64,000 nt of DNA, taken from NCBI GenBank assembly GCA_034416335.1, contig DAOULV010000024.1:62001-126000 (forward strand), given 5' to 3'. A program made the position numbers and the translations under genes. Under the pieces are notes generated by a model. The model ran no database searches, was not told the origin of the DNA, and worked only from the letters and a program-made list of their open reading frames with translations. This stretch comes from MGML01 sp034416335. GTDB lineage: Bacteria; Chloroflexota; Dehalococcoidia; Dehalococcoidales; UBA2162. Below are positions 9,222 through 17,061 of this stretch, in pieces. Each line of letters begins with the position of its first letter. Position 1 is the first letter of the stretch.

Positions 9222-9250
9222 TTGACAAAAACGTAGTCTATTGATATATT
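9222..9250 (+). promoter_or_regulatory. Consensus sigma-70 promoter of the pantothenate operon
   Basis: TTGACA at 9222-9227 and TATATT at 9245-9250 are spaced by exactly 17 bases. Transcription would begin near 9257 and run through a leader of about 170 bases before the first gene. Confidence 0.75.
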
Positions 9251-9256
9251 GGCATT

Positions 9257-9401
9257 GGGGAGCACTGACCATAGCGGCAGCGATTTCCCGGAGAAAAAGA
9301 ACCTTTTAAAATTGAGTCGCTTGGATCGGACCTGACCGAGACGGCAAAAATAGCAACTTCAGACAGATTGCCTTCTTCGGCTTGTCCGGGAAGGTTTTTT
9401 T
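9257..9401 (+). promoter_or_regulatory. Attenuator-type leader RNA upstream of the pan genes
   Basis: The leader contains a terminator-like hairpin (9371-9394) followed by seven T. An upstream segment TTCCCGGA (9285-9292) is exactly complementary to TCCGGGAA (9385-9392), which forms the 3' side of that hairpin. The two pairings exclude each other, as in terminator/antiterminator switches. Two further short stems are possible: TCGG/CCGA (9326-9339) and GGCAA/TTGCC (9343-9372). The latter overlaps the terminator base. No known riboswitch consensus is recognised with confidence. The pan RNA motif seen upstream of pantothenate genes in other bacteria is one candidate class. Confidence 0.5.
9371..9401 (+). 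terminator. Intrinsic terminator in the pan leader
   Basis: CCTTC (9371-9375) pairs with GAAGG (9390-9394), and an inner CGG/CCG pair shortens the loop. TTTTTTT follows directly at 9395-9401. It lies 26 bases before the first start codon, so it would act as an attenuator rather than ending an upstream gene. Confidence 0.6.
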
Positions 9402-9426
9402 ATTGCCTTTATGAGGTGATGTGAAA

Positions 9427-10305
9427 ATGACGAGAGTGGGATTTATCGGAGCCGGAACGGTAGGCACAGCCCTGGCAATCGGACTCAATGCCCGCGGCTA
9501 CAAGGTCACCGCAGTTTACAGCCGCACCCGGGAATCGGCTGAAAAACTTGCCTCGGCACTTCCCGACTGCAAGGTTGTGGAAAGCAGCCAGGCTTTAGCC
9601 GACAATTCCGATATGGTATTCATCACCACCCCCGACGGCGCCATCGGCAGCGTGGTATCCGAAATCGAGTGGCAGCCCGGCAAAAGCGTGGTGCACTGCA
9701 GTGGCGCCGACTCCACGGAGGTCCTCGAACCGGCAAAGCAGTCCGGCGCTCAGACAGGCGCGTTTCATCCCCTCCAGACCTTCGCCAGCGTGAAGGAAGC
9801 GATAGAAAACATCCCCGGTTCCACCTTCGCCGTCGAAGCGGAAGAACCTCTTCTGACCGAGCTGAAGAAAATGGCGGTCGCTCTTGAAGGCAGGTACATC
9901 CAGCTTGAAGCAAGCGACAAGGTAGTCTATCATGCAGCCGCCGTTATGGCCTGCAACTACCTGGTAACTCTCGTCAAACAGGCGACAGACCTCTGGGAAA
10001 CGTTCGACATTCCCTCAAAGCAGGCCAGCCAGGCACTGCTTCCCCTTATACAGGGGACTATCCACAACATCGAGACAGTCGGTATACCCGACTGTCTTAC
10101 CGGACCTATCGCCCGAGGCGATACCGGCACCATTAGAAAGCACATCGAAGCCCTGGAAAAAGCAGCCCCGAATGTACTTCCAACCTATCTTGAGCTCGGC
10201 CGCCAGACCGTTCCCATTGCACTTGCCAAGGGAAGGATAACCGAAAAACAGGCCGAAGATATGATGGAAATCTTGAAGCAGCCCAACCTGTTAATAAGCT
10301 TATAG
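9427..10305 (+). CDS. Rossmann-fold / DUF2520 dehydrogenase, probable ketopantoate-reductase-type enzyme
   Basis: A 292-residue protein with an N-terminal NAD(P)-binding Rossmann domain (GFIGAGTVGTALA) and a C-terminal helical DUF2520 domain (FHPLQTF onwards, with YHAAAVMACNYL near the domain boundary). It resembles 6-phosphogluconate dehydrogenase-like reductases. It is first in the pan operon, ahead of panD, panB and panC, and no canonical panE is seen in the window. A ketopantoate reductase role is therefore attractive but inferred from position. The ATG at 9427 is preferred over GTG at 9421, because the GAGGTGAT ribosome site at 9413-9420 is too close to the latter. Confidence 0.78.
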   Translation: MTRVGFIGAGTVGTALAIGLNARGYKVTAVYSRTRESAEKLASALPDCKVVESSQALADNSDMVFITTPDGAIGSVVSEIEWQPGKSVVHCSGADSTEVLEPAKQSGAQTGAFHPLQTFASVKEAIENIPGSTFAVEAEEPLLTELKKMAVALEGRYIQLEASDKVVYHAAAVMACNYLVTLVKQATDLWETFDIPSKQASQALLPLIQGTIHNIETVGIPDCLTGPIARGDTGTIRKHIEALEKAAPNVLPTYLELGRQTVPIALAKGRITEKQAEDMMEILKQPNLLISL

Positions 10306-10319
10306 AGGGAGAAATCTTG

Positions 10320-10691
10320 ATGAGAAACATGCTGAAGAGTAAGATCCACCGAGCCCGTGTTACCGGAGCAGATATCGATTACGAAGGGAGTATCGCCATA
10401 GACACCCGGCTGATGGAAGCAGCCGATATACTTCCTTACGAGCAGGTGCATGTCCTTAATATCAATAACGGCGCTCGTTTCGAGACTTACGCCATCAAGG
10501 GAGAAAAGGGTGAAATCTGCATCAACGGGGCAGCCGCAAGGCTGGCGATTAAAGGCGACACGGTAATCATCCTTTCTTACAGGCAGATGGAAGAGGAAGA
10601 AGCCCGAACATATACTCCCAAACTCGTCCACGTTAATACCGACAACGAAATAACAGGTATCAAAGGGTCGATAGAAGCCACTATCCAGTAG
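10320..10691 (+). CDS. panD: Aspartate 1-decarboxylase
   Basis: Makes beta-alanine from aspartate for pantothenate synthesis. The 123-residue proenzyme has the self-cleavage site YEGSIAID: the Gly-Ser bond breaks to create the pyruvoyl group on the new N-terminal Ser (about residue 24). The conserved HRARVTGAD and the INGAAARLA segment are present. A TTG one codon earlier is possible, but the ATG at 10320 is better spaced from AGGGAGA. It lies 14 bases after the DUF2520 gene and 10 bases before panB, in one operon. Confidence 0.95.
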   Translation: MRNMLKSKIHRARVTGADIDYEGSIAIDTRLMEAADILPYEQVHVLNINNGARFETYAIKGEKGEICINGAAARLAIKGDTVIILSYRQMEEEEARTYTPKLVHVNTDNEITGIKGSIEATIQ

Positions 10692-10701
10692 GAGAATTTC
10701 G

Positions 10702-11535
10702 ATGCGCGTCTCCATAAACCAGATAAAAGAGATGAAACAGAATGGTGAGAAAATAAGTATGCTCACCGCTTATGATTATACGACGGCGAAAATAGTCGAC
10801 GAAGCCGGTGTACCGCTCATACTTGTCGGCGACAGCCTGGGAATGGTTGTACTGGGATTCGACACATCCATTCCGGTGACGATGGATATAATGCTGCACC
10901 ATACCAAGGCGGTAGTAAGGGGTACCCAGAACGCTCTCATCGTCGGCGATATGCCCTTTATGACTTACCACGTCAGCACCGAAGACTGTCTCCGCAACGC
11001 CGGCAGGTTTATACAGGAAGCCGGTGCCCAGGCAATCAAGCTCGAAGGCGGTGTCACCGTCGCGGAGAAAGTACGTCAGGTAGTAAATTGCGGCATTCCG
11101 GTTATGGGACACATCGGCCTGACACCCCAGTCCATCAACCAGCTCGGTGGACACAAGGCACAGGGTAAATCGCTTGAGTCCGCAAAAAGTATTATCGAAG
11201 ACGCCATCGCTCTTGAACAGGCAGGAGCTTTTTCGGTAGTCCTGGAAGCCGTACCTTATAAGCTGGCAGCCCTTATCACGAAAAAACTGACTATTCCTAC
11301 TATCGGCATCGGCGCCGGTCCCGACTGCGACGGTCAGGTACAGGTTATCAACGATACACTCGGTTCTTACACGGAATTCGTTCCGAAACACGCCAAGCAG
11401 TACGCTCAGGTTGCCGATATTATGAGAAAAGCAATAGCCGAATACGATGCCGACGTGAAAGCCGGGAAGTTCCCCACCACGGCAAACAGCTATATTATCG
11501 ATAAAGAAGTAATCGCCGAACTCGAAAAAGAATAA
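10702..11535 (+). CDS. panB: 3-methyl-2-oxobutanoate hydroxymethyltransferase
   Basis: Transfers a hydroxymethyl group from 5,10-methylene-tetrahydrofolate to 2-oxoisovalerate, giving ketopantoate. The 277-residue TIM-barrel protein shows the family markers LTAYDYTTA, VGDSLGMV (metal-binding Asp), KLEGG and the PTIGIGAGPDCDGQV segment close to the end. Length is normal. The ribosome site is GGAGAATTTC. The gene is the third in the pan operon, and its product would feed the DUF2520 reductase encoded first. Confidence 0.97.
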   Translation: MRVSINQIKEMKQNGEKISMLTAYDYTTAKIVDEAGVPLILVGDSLGMVVLGFDTSIPVTMDIMLHHTKAVVRGTQNALIVGDMPFMTYHVSTEDCLRNAGRFIQEAGAQAIKLEGGVTVAEKVRQVVNCGIPVMGHIGLTPQSINQLGGHKAQGKSLESAKSIIEDAIALEQAGAFSVVLEAVPYKLAALITKKLTIPTIGIGAGPDCDGQVQVINDTLGSYTEFVPKHAKQYAQVADIMRKAIAEYDADVKAGKFPTTANSYIIDKEVIAELEKE

Positions 11536-11562
11536 AACTGCCGTTATTAACCTCCGCATAAT

Positions 11563-12393
11563 ATGAAAGTAATCGACACGATTTCCGCAATGAAAGAGGT
11601 TCGGAATGACCTCACCGAACCATTGGGTTTCGTTCCCACCATGGGCTACCTCCACGAAGGCCACCTCTCCCTGGTAAAACAGGCGCGCGAAGAAAACAAA
11701 ACGGTTGTTGTCAGCATCTTCGTCAATCCGACCCAGTTCGGTCCGAATGAAGACTTCGAAAGCTATCCCCGCGATACCGAACGCGACCTTAAAATGCTCG
11801 AGCCCTATACCGACATCGTCTTTATGCCGACTGCGGACGACCTGTACCCTGCCGGATATAACAGCTGGGTGGAGGTCGAAGGCATAACGGACAGACTTGA
11901 GGGTGCGTCCCGCCCCGGACATTTCAGAGGAGTAACCACTATAGTATCAAAGCTGTTTAACATCGTCCGTCCGACCAGGGCATATTTCGGTCAGAAAGAC
12001 GCTCAGCAGGCGACCGTGATAAAAAAAATGGTCAAAGACCTCGATATGAACCTCGACGTGGTGGTCTGCCCAACGGCAAGAGAACCGGACGGGCTGGCAA
12101 TGAGCAGCCGGAACAGCTACCTGAAACCCGACGAACGCAAGGCGGCAACAGTCCTTTACCGGTCGCTTCAGCTGGCGCAGAAGATGTACTCGGAGGGTGA
12201 AAAAGACGCTGTTAAAATCCGGCGGGAGATGACGGCACTCATCGAAGCGCAGCCGCTGGCAAACATCGACTATATCAGCATAGCCGATAACGAGACGCTT
12301 GATGAAGTGGATGAAATTACCGGACCGGTGCTGGTATCGCTGGCGGTGAAAATCGGCAAACCGAGACTGCTGGATAACATCGTGCTGGGGTAA
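11563..12393 (+). CDS. panC: Pantothenate synthetase
   Basis: Condenses pantoate with beta-alanine using ATP, through a pantoyl-adenylate. The 276-residue protein has the nucleotidyltransferase signature PTMGYLHEGHLSL (residues about 25-37), FVNPTQFGPNEDF, the RPGHFRGVTT loop, FGQKDAQQ and the KMSKS-equivalent MSSRNSYL. No strong ribosome site precedes the ATG at 11563. The 27-base gap to panB suggests co-transcription. Together with panD and panB this gives a full route from ketoisovalerate and aspartate to pantothenate, if the DUF2520 protein reduces ketopantoate. Confidence 0.97.
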   Translation: MKVIDTISAMKEVRNDLTEPLGFVPTMGYLHEGHLSLVKQAREENKTVVVSIFVNPTQFGPNEDFESYPRDTERDLKMLEPYTDIVFMPTADDLYPAGYNSWVEVEGITDRLEGASRPGHFRGVTTIVSKLFNIVRPTRAYFGQKDAQQATVIKKMVKDLDMNLDVVVCPTAREPDGLAMSSRNSYLKPDERKAATVLYRSLQLAQKMYSEGEKDAVKIRREMTALIEAQPLANIDYISIADNETLDEVDEITGPVLVSLAVKIGKPRLLDNIVLG

Positions 12394-12419
12394 ATCCTTG
12401 TAGTAACGATAGGAGGTTT

Positions 12420-13784
12420 ATGATTTCTAGCGTGAAAAACGACAAATCTGACATCCCTCCGGTACAGGTTGCTCTCGACCTGATCGACCTCCCCCGGGCA
12501 GTAAAGATTGCTCAAGAGGCTGTAAAAGGAATACTTGATGAAACCGGTGGCGATATCTCGAAGGCATGGGTGGAAGCCGGGACTCCTTTAATCAAGTCCG
12601 AAGGGATGAATGCTATCCGAGAACTTCGTGCTGCGTTCCCAGAGCATACCATCTGCGCGGATATGAAAATAATGGATGCAGGTGCGACTGAAGTTGAGAT
12701 CGCTGCTAAATCCGGTGCTAACGTGGTCTTTATTCTCGGCTGCGCACCAGACTCATGCATCAGCGAGGCAGTCCTCGCTGGAAAGAAGTACGGGGTAAAA
12801 GTAGCCGCCGACCTCATATCAGTTAAAGACCCTGTCCAGCGTGCTGTAGAACTCGAGGAAATGGGCATCGATATAATAAACATTCACGTCGGACTGGACC
12901 AGCAGGTACTCGGAGTAAAACCGATAGACCTTGTGAAAGAGATATCGAGGGCCATATCCGGAAAGGCACAGATTTCCGCTGCGGGAGGTATAAACAGCGA
13001 GACAGCGGTGCAGGCTTACGAAGCAGGCGCCGATATCATAATTGTGGGAGGCTCGCTATATAAGGCTAAAAGCCCGGAAGAATCCGCGCGAAAGATCGTA
13101 CAGTCGTTGAAATCGGGCAAACCTATCGAGACAAAAGAGTTTCTCAAGTATGACCAGGAACATCTGCTGGAAGCCTTCATGAAGGTAAGCACCTCCAATA
13201 TAAGCGACGCCATGCACAGGACAGGAGAACTCAGAGGACTGAAGCCGGTATGGACAGGAAAGCCGGGTGAACTCAAATTCGCCGGACCGGCGGTCACGGT
13301 CAGGACATATAACGGCGACTGGAGTGCACCCGTTCAGGCTATCGACCACGCCAGAGCCGGTGACGTACTGGTAATCGACGCCTGCCAGGGCGAAATAGCG
13401 GTATGGGGTGAACTGGCTACTAACAGTTGCCTCAGCAAGGGAATCGCAGGAGTAGTGATAGACGGAGCCGTCCGTGATATAGATGATATCAGGAAGATGA
13501 AATATCCCCTGTTCGCCCGTCATTTTACACCTACAGCAGGCGAGCCGAAGGGTTTCGGTGAAATAAACACTCCGATTGAAGTATGCGGAAGGAAAGTAGA
13601 ACCCGGTGACTGGATAATCGGCGACGATAGTGGAGTTGTCGTGGTTCCCCGCAACTCGGCGATGGAGATGGCAAACCGCGCTATAGATGTACTGGAAAAA
13701 GAAAACAGGATTCGTGAAGAAATTCAACGAGGTTCGACACTCGGACAGACTCAGTATCTCTCTAAGTGGGATGTAAAGAAATAG
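12420..13784 (+). CDS. 3-hexulose-6-phosphate synthase fused to an RraA-like domain
   Basis: A 454-residue fusion. Residues about 10-225 are a KGPDC/HPS-type TIM barrel with the metal motif ADMKIMD, HVGLDQQ and the phosphate loops SAAGGINS and IIVGGS. Residues about 245-450 are an RraA/aldolase-like domain (SDAMHRTGELRG, DGAVRDIDDIR). The same fusion is known in methanogenic archaea, where HPS condenses ribulose 5-phosphate with formaldehyde or runs in reverse for pentose synthesis. No 6-phospho-3-hexuloisomerase gene is adjacent. AGGAGG at 12411-12416 lies only 3 bases from ATG 12420, which is unusually close. It ends the pan operon and may provide pentose phosphate. Confidence 0.85.
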   Translation: MISSVKNDKSDIPPVQVALDLIDLPRAVKIAQEAVKGILDETGGDISKAWVEAGTPLIKSEGMNAIRELRAAFPEHTICADMKIMDAGATEVEIAAKSGANVVFILGCAPDSCISEAVLAGKKYGVKVAADLISVKDPVQRAVELEEMGIDIINIHVGLDQQVLGVKPIDLVKEISRAISGKAQISAAGGINSETAVQAYEAGADIIIVGGSLYKAKSPEESARKIVQSLKSGKPIETKEFLKYDQEHLLEAFMKVSTSNISDAMHRTGELRGLKPVWTGKPGELKFAGPAVTVRTYNGDWSAPVQAIDHARAGDVLVIDACQGEIAVWGELATNSCLSKGIAGVVIDGAVRDIDDIRKMKYPLFARHFTPTAGEPKGFGEINTPIEVCGRKVEPGDWIIGDDSGVVVVPRNSAMEMANRAIDVLEKENRIREEIQRGSTLGQTQYLSKWDVKK

Positions 13785-13855
13785 ATAATACAGGAATTAT
13801 CTGGTGTCATGTCTCACAAGTTCGCTGAGTAAATCATGTGGGTTCTGCCGGGCTT

Positions 13856-13941
13856 GCTCATGGTTCGATAAACTCACCAGGAGCGGACATAATACCGCTC
13901 GTCCTGAGCGTGTCGAAGGATGAGCCTGTCGAAGGATGAGC
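13856..13941. repeat. 31-base imperfect inverted repeat with a 15-base direct repeat
   Basis: Arms at 13856-13886 and 13895-13925 can fold into a long hairpin with an 8-base loop. They match at about two thirds or more of positions, with GCTCAT, TTCGA and GAGCGG conserved at the ends. The right arm's TGTCGAAGGATGAGC is repeated directly at 13927-13941. The element lies between convergent genes and could also terminate transcription. A partial relative (CTGAGCTTGTCGAAGGA) occurs near 26858. Confidence 0.7.
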
Positions 13942-13972
13942 AGATTATTCAAGGTAATTCCGAGATGCGATA

Positions 13973-14890
13973 CTAGCTTGAGATGAACTCCGCCACTAAT
14001 TCCCTGGCTTCTTTCCTGAAATCACCACTGATATCCAGCCATTTTATCCGTTCGTCGGTTAAACTGAACCAGTTGTACTGCCGGCGGACGAGCCGGTGGG
14101 TCTCGGTCTTTATCTGGTGAACCGCCGATTCCAGGGAAATTTCACCGTTCAGGTACATAATAATCTGCTTGTACCCGATTCCCGACATCATCGGGATATT
14201 CGCACCGTACCCCATTTTCACCAGCTTCTTCACCTCATCTGCCAGGCCGCTTTCAATCATTGTGTCGACTCTCGCATCAATCCTGCGGTAAAGCTCCTGC
14301 CTGTCTGTGCTAAGTCCTATGATAAGTGTATCAAAGGGTGGCAGCTCTTTACTTTTTAATCCTGAAAACGGCCTGCCGGCCTGCCCGGTTACCTCCAGCG
14401 CCCGGATAACCCGGCGTACATTTCGCGGGTCTATAGTCCTGGCCGCTTCAGGGTCTACTTTCTGCAGTTCACGGTACAGGTCATCGGCGCCGCCTTCGGC
14501 CGCCTTTTTTTCAAGCCTTTGCCTCAGTTCATGGTCTGGTTCGACCTTCGGTATTCCCCAGCCTTCGATAATCGCCCAGACATACTGCCCGCTTCCTCCT
14601 GCCAGTATCGGCAGTTTTCCCCGCCGGTGTACATCTTCTATTATCCCTGCAGCCATTTCCCGGTACTGTGCCAGGCTGAAATCATCGTCAGGATTGATTA
14701 TGTCAATTAGATGATGGGGGACAAGAGAGAGTTTTTCCCTGCCAAGTTTCGCCGTCCCGATGTCCATATGGCGGTAAATCTGCCGGCTGTCGGCGCTTAT
14801 TACCTCACCGTCGAACTCCCGGGCAAGGTATACCGCCAGGTCACTCTTACCCGTTGCAGTCGGTCCTACAATAGCTACTAGAGAATTCAT
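13973..14890 (-). CDS. miaA: tRNA dimethylallyltransferase
   Basis: Adds a dimethylallyl group to N6 of adenosine 37 in tRNAs reading UNN codons. The 305-residue protein has the P-loop GPTATGKSDLA (residues 9-19), the DSRQIY motif, AGGSGQYVWA and the RNVRRVIRALEVTG signature, then the RRQYNWF stretch near the end. Length is typical. It lies downstream of tpiA in the same direction, but 151 bases away across a palindromic repeat, so it may be a separate unit. The dimethylallyl donor derives from the MEP pathway, whose first gene, dxs, heads this gene block. Confidence 0.96.
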   Translation of the reverse strand: MNSLVAIVGPTATGKSDLAVYLAREFDGEVISADSRQIYRHMDIGTAKLGREKLSLVPHHLIDIINPDDDFSLAQYREMAAGIIEDVHRRGKLPILAGGSGQYVWAIIEGWGIPKVEPDHELRQRLEKKAAEGGADDLYRELQKVDPEAARTIDPRNVRRVIRALEVTGQAGRPFSGLKSKELPPFDTLIIGLSTDRQELYRRIDARVDTMIESGLADEVKKLVKMGYGANIPMMSGIGYKQIIMYLNGEISLESAVHQIKTETHRLVRRQYNWFSLTDERIKWLDISGDFRKEARELVAEFISS

Positions 14891-14908
14891 TAACTATAAT
14901 TTCCTTTG

Positions 14909-14975
14909 TCATTCCCGCGAAGGCGGGAACCTACTATTACGATGAAAATGGATTCCCGGTCAGGTCGGGAATGAC
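14909..14975. repeat. Palindromic repeat with GTCATTCCCG ends
   Basis: GTCATTCCCG (14909-14918) and its exact complement CGGGAATGAC (14966-14975) bound a 67-base element that also contains internal GGCGGGAA/TTCCCG pairs. Partial copies are seen near 790-816 and at 60404-60430. It fills much of the gap between miaA and tpiA. Confidence 0.7.
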
Positions 14976-15041
14976 AGAATCAATTATTATCGGAAATAAC
15001 GAACAACACAACAACGACCGGGTGATATCGGATAATACTAT

Positions 15042-15797
15042 TTAGGTTATCTCTGACGTTTGTTTAGCTATGTTGACAAACTCGTCCGGCTTCAACGAAG
15101 CTCCGCCAACAAGGGCACCGTCGATTTCCGCCTGGCTTAAAAACTCGGCTGTATTGGCGGCGGTCACGCTGCCGCCATAAAGGACACGGACGTCTTCTGC
15201 AGCTTTAGCGTGCCACAGATTCGAAACAGTACGCCGCACCAGTCCGATGGTGTCATTAGACCGCGTTCCTGTTGCCGCTTTACCGCTGCCGATAGCCCAG
15301 ACCGGCTCATAGGCGATAACAAAACCACCCGGATAAGCTATACCTGCCAGCGATTCCTTAATCTGTGTTGTTACGACTTCCTCCGTTTTACCGGCTTCGT
15401 TTTCCTCAAGTTTTTCACCGACACAGAGAATCGGCTTCAGTCCGGCATTCAGTGCCACCCGGATTTTCCTGTTCACTACTTCGTTGGTATCTCCGAAATA
15501 CTGTCTTCTCTCGGAGTGGCCGATAATCACGTACTCACAGATCCCGGCAAGCATCAGGGACGAAATCTCGCCGGTATAGGCGCCCTTTTCCATAAAATGC
15601 AGGTTCTGGGCTCCGAGCTTAACCGAACTGCCTTTCAACAATTCACTTACGGAAGTTAGAGAAATGAACGGAGGACAGACCAGTTTTTCGATATTACCGA
15701 TTCCTTCGAGCCCCGGCAGCATATCCTTTACCAGCCCGACTGCTTCCTCAACGGTGGTATTCATTTTCCAGTTACCGGCAACCAAAGGTACACGCAT
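15042..15797 (-). CDS. tpiA: Triosephosphate isomerase
   Basis: Interconverts glyceraldehyde 3-phosphate and dihydroxyacetone phosphate. The 251-residue TIM barrel has the catalytic lysine in GNWKMN (near residue 11), the histidine in IGHSERRQYF and the glutamate in AYEPVWAIGSG. The C-terminal phosphate loop VLYGGSV and GALVGGASL are intact. The ATG at 15797 is preceded by GGAGT. It lies 40 bases after apgM on the same strand, in a run dxs-pgk-apgM-tpiA. Confidence 0.97.
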   Translation of the reverse strand: MRVPLVAGNWKMNTTVEEAVGLVKDMLPGLEGIGNIEKLVCPPFISLTSVSELLKGSSVKLGAQNLHFMEKGAYTGEISSLMLAGICEYVIIGHSERRQYFGDTNEVVNRKIRVALNAGLKPILCVGEKLEENEAGKTEEVVTTQIKESLAGIAYPGGFVIAYEPVWAIGSGKAATGTRSNDTIGLVRRTVSNLWHAKAAEDVRVLYGGSVTAANTAEFLSQAEIDGALVGGASLKPDEFVNIAKQTSEIT

Positions 15798-15837
15798 TTA
15801 TAACTCCATTCTTGAAGGCAACCATCCGGTATATCTC

Positions 15838-17043
15838 TTACGCGCCGTATTTCTTCAGTTTGAGAGCGTTGGCCAGTGCCAGGGGCATTATATCGACAGC
15901 GTGTATTCTGCCAAGTCCGCCCCGGGCGCATGAAGATTCCGAAAAATCCACAGCACTGTCAGTACGGCAGTATTTCGAATTGAGAAGGACCGGGACCGGG
16001 TGCCAGCTGTGGCTTTTAAGTACTGCCGGAGAGGAGTGGTCGCCGGTTATCACCACAACGTCGGGATTCAGGTCGGTCAATGTCGGAAGTGCCCTGTCGA
16101 CTTCTTCTACGGCTCTTAATTTTCTCTCGAAATCTCCGTCTTCACCCGTCGTATCGGTTGGTTTGTAGTGCAGGAAAAAGAAATCATATTCGTTATAATG
16201 TTTCTTCAGTGTTGCCAGTACATCATCAATTTCAGCCCCGGTATCCAGTGTATCCATTCCCACCAGCCGCGCCAGCCCTCGGTACATCGGATATCCGGCA
16301 ACTGCCGCCGGGTTCAGCTTATATATATCCTTCATCGACGGAAATCCCGGTTCTCCCGAGAAACCACGCAGTAATACCATATTAGCTGGTACGTGTTCCG
16401 CCAGTGTTTCCCTTGCCGAAGCGATAAATCTGTTGGCAATGTCTGCCAGTCTTCCGGATTCTGCGTTTTCAGCGGTAACTTTAAGTGGAGATAATCCCGT
16501 CTGCTGGGGGTCGGAATCACTCACCTCCGGACTGAGTCTTTTCCCCCTGAATACAGCCACGAACCTGTGTCCCCTGACCGGGCGAACGATAACCTCAACA
16601 TCGTCTATGTTCTGTCCGTCCAGAATCTCGCATAACTCGGCGCATTTCTCGGTTGAGATTCTTCCTGCCCTGCGGTCGGTTACCAGGCCCGATTCATCCA
16701 CCGTACAGAAATTACCCCGCGCCGCAACGTCTCCCGGTTCGACCGGGAAATCAATGCCTGTAGCCTCAAGTACTCCCCGGCCAATCTCATATTTCACCGG
16801 GTCATAGCCGAAAAGGGCCAGATGTCCCGGAGCGCTGCCCGGAGTTATACCCGGCGATACCGGGTCGCTCAGACCGCAGATACCCCCTGCCGCCAGCCTG
16901 TCCATGTTGGGCGTATTCGCTGTTTCCAGTTCGGTCCTGCCCGTATCCGGTGACGGCAGACCTCCCAGTCCGTCGAGGACAAGGATCATTATCTTCGAAG
17001 GAGTCGACTTTGCCAGAGTTTTGATAATTTCCTGATTATCCAT
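15838..17043 (-). CDS. apgM: 2,3-bisphosphoglycerate-independent phosphoglycerate mutase, archaeal type
   Basis: Interconverts 3- and 2-phosphoglycerate by an alkaline-phosphatase-type mechanism with two metal ions. The 401-residue length and the N-terminal motif ILVLDGLGGLPSPDTGRTEL fit the ApgM (archaeal) family, not the longer GpmI or the cofactor-dependent GpmA. Metal ligands are in LDGLG and VVITGDHSSPAVLKSHS near the C-terminus. GITPGSAPGHLALFGY near residue 70 is conserved in the family. It lies 18 bases after pgk and is part of the lower-glycolysis operon. ApgM is found in archaea and some deep-branching bacteria. Confidence 0.93.
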   Translation of the reverse strand: MDNQEIIKTLAKSTPSKIMILVLDGLGGLPSPDTGRTELETANTPNMDRLAAGGICGLSDPVSPGITPGSAPGHLALFGYDPVKYEIGRGVLEATGIDFPVEPGDVAARGNFCTVDESGLVTDRRAGRISTEKCAELCEILDGQNIDDVEVIVRPVRGHRFVAVFRGKRLSPEVSDSDPQQTGLSPLKVTAENAESGRLADIANRFIASARETLAEHVPANMVLLRGFSGEPGFPSMKDIYKLNPAAVAGYPMYRGLARLVGMDTLDTGAEIDDVLATLKKHYNEYDFFFLHYKPTDTTGEDGDFERKLRAVEEVDRALPTLTDLNPDVVVITGDHSSPAVLKSHSWHPVPVLLNSKYCRTDSAVDFSESSCARGGLGRIHAVDIMPLALANALKLKKYGA

Positions 17044-17061
17044 ATATTTATTGTTCAGTCC

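Noticed and set aside
10681..11922. A 413-residue minus-strand frame opposite panB and panC
   Set aside because: It is a shadow of two well-supported genes and shows no domain.
13895..13941. CRISPR-like direct repeats (TGTCGAAGGATGAGC twice)
   Set aside because: There are only two copies with a 1-base gap and no spacers or cas genes. It is the arm of a palindromic repeat.
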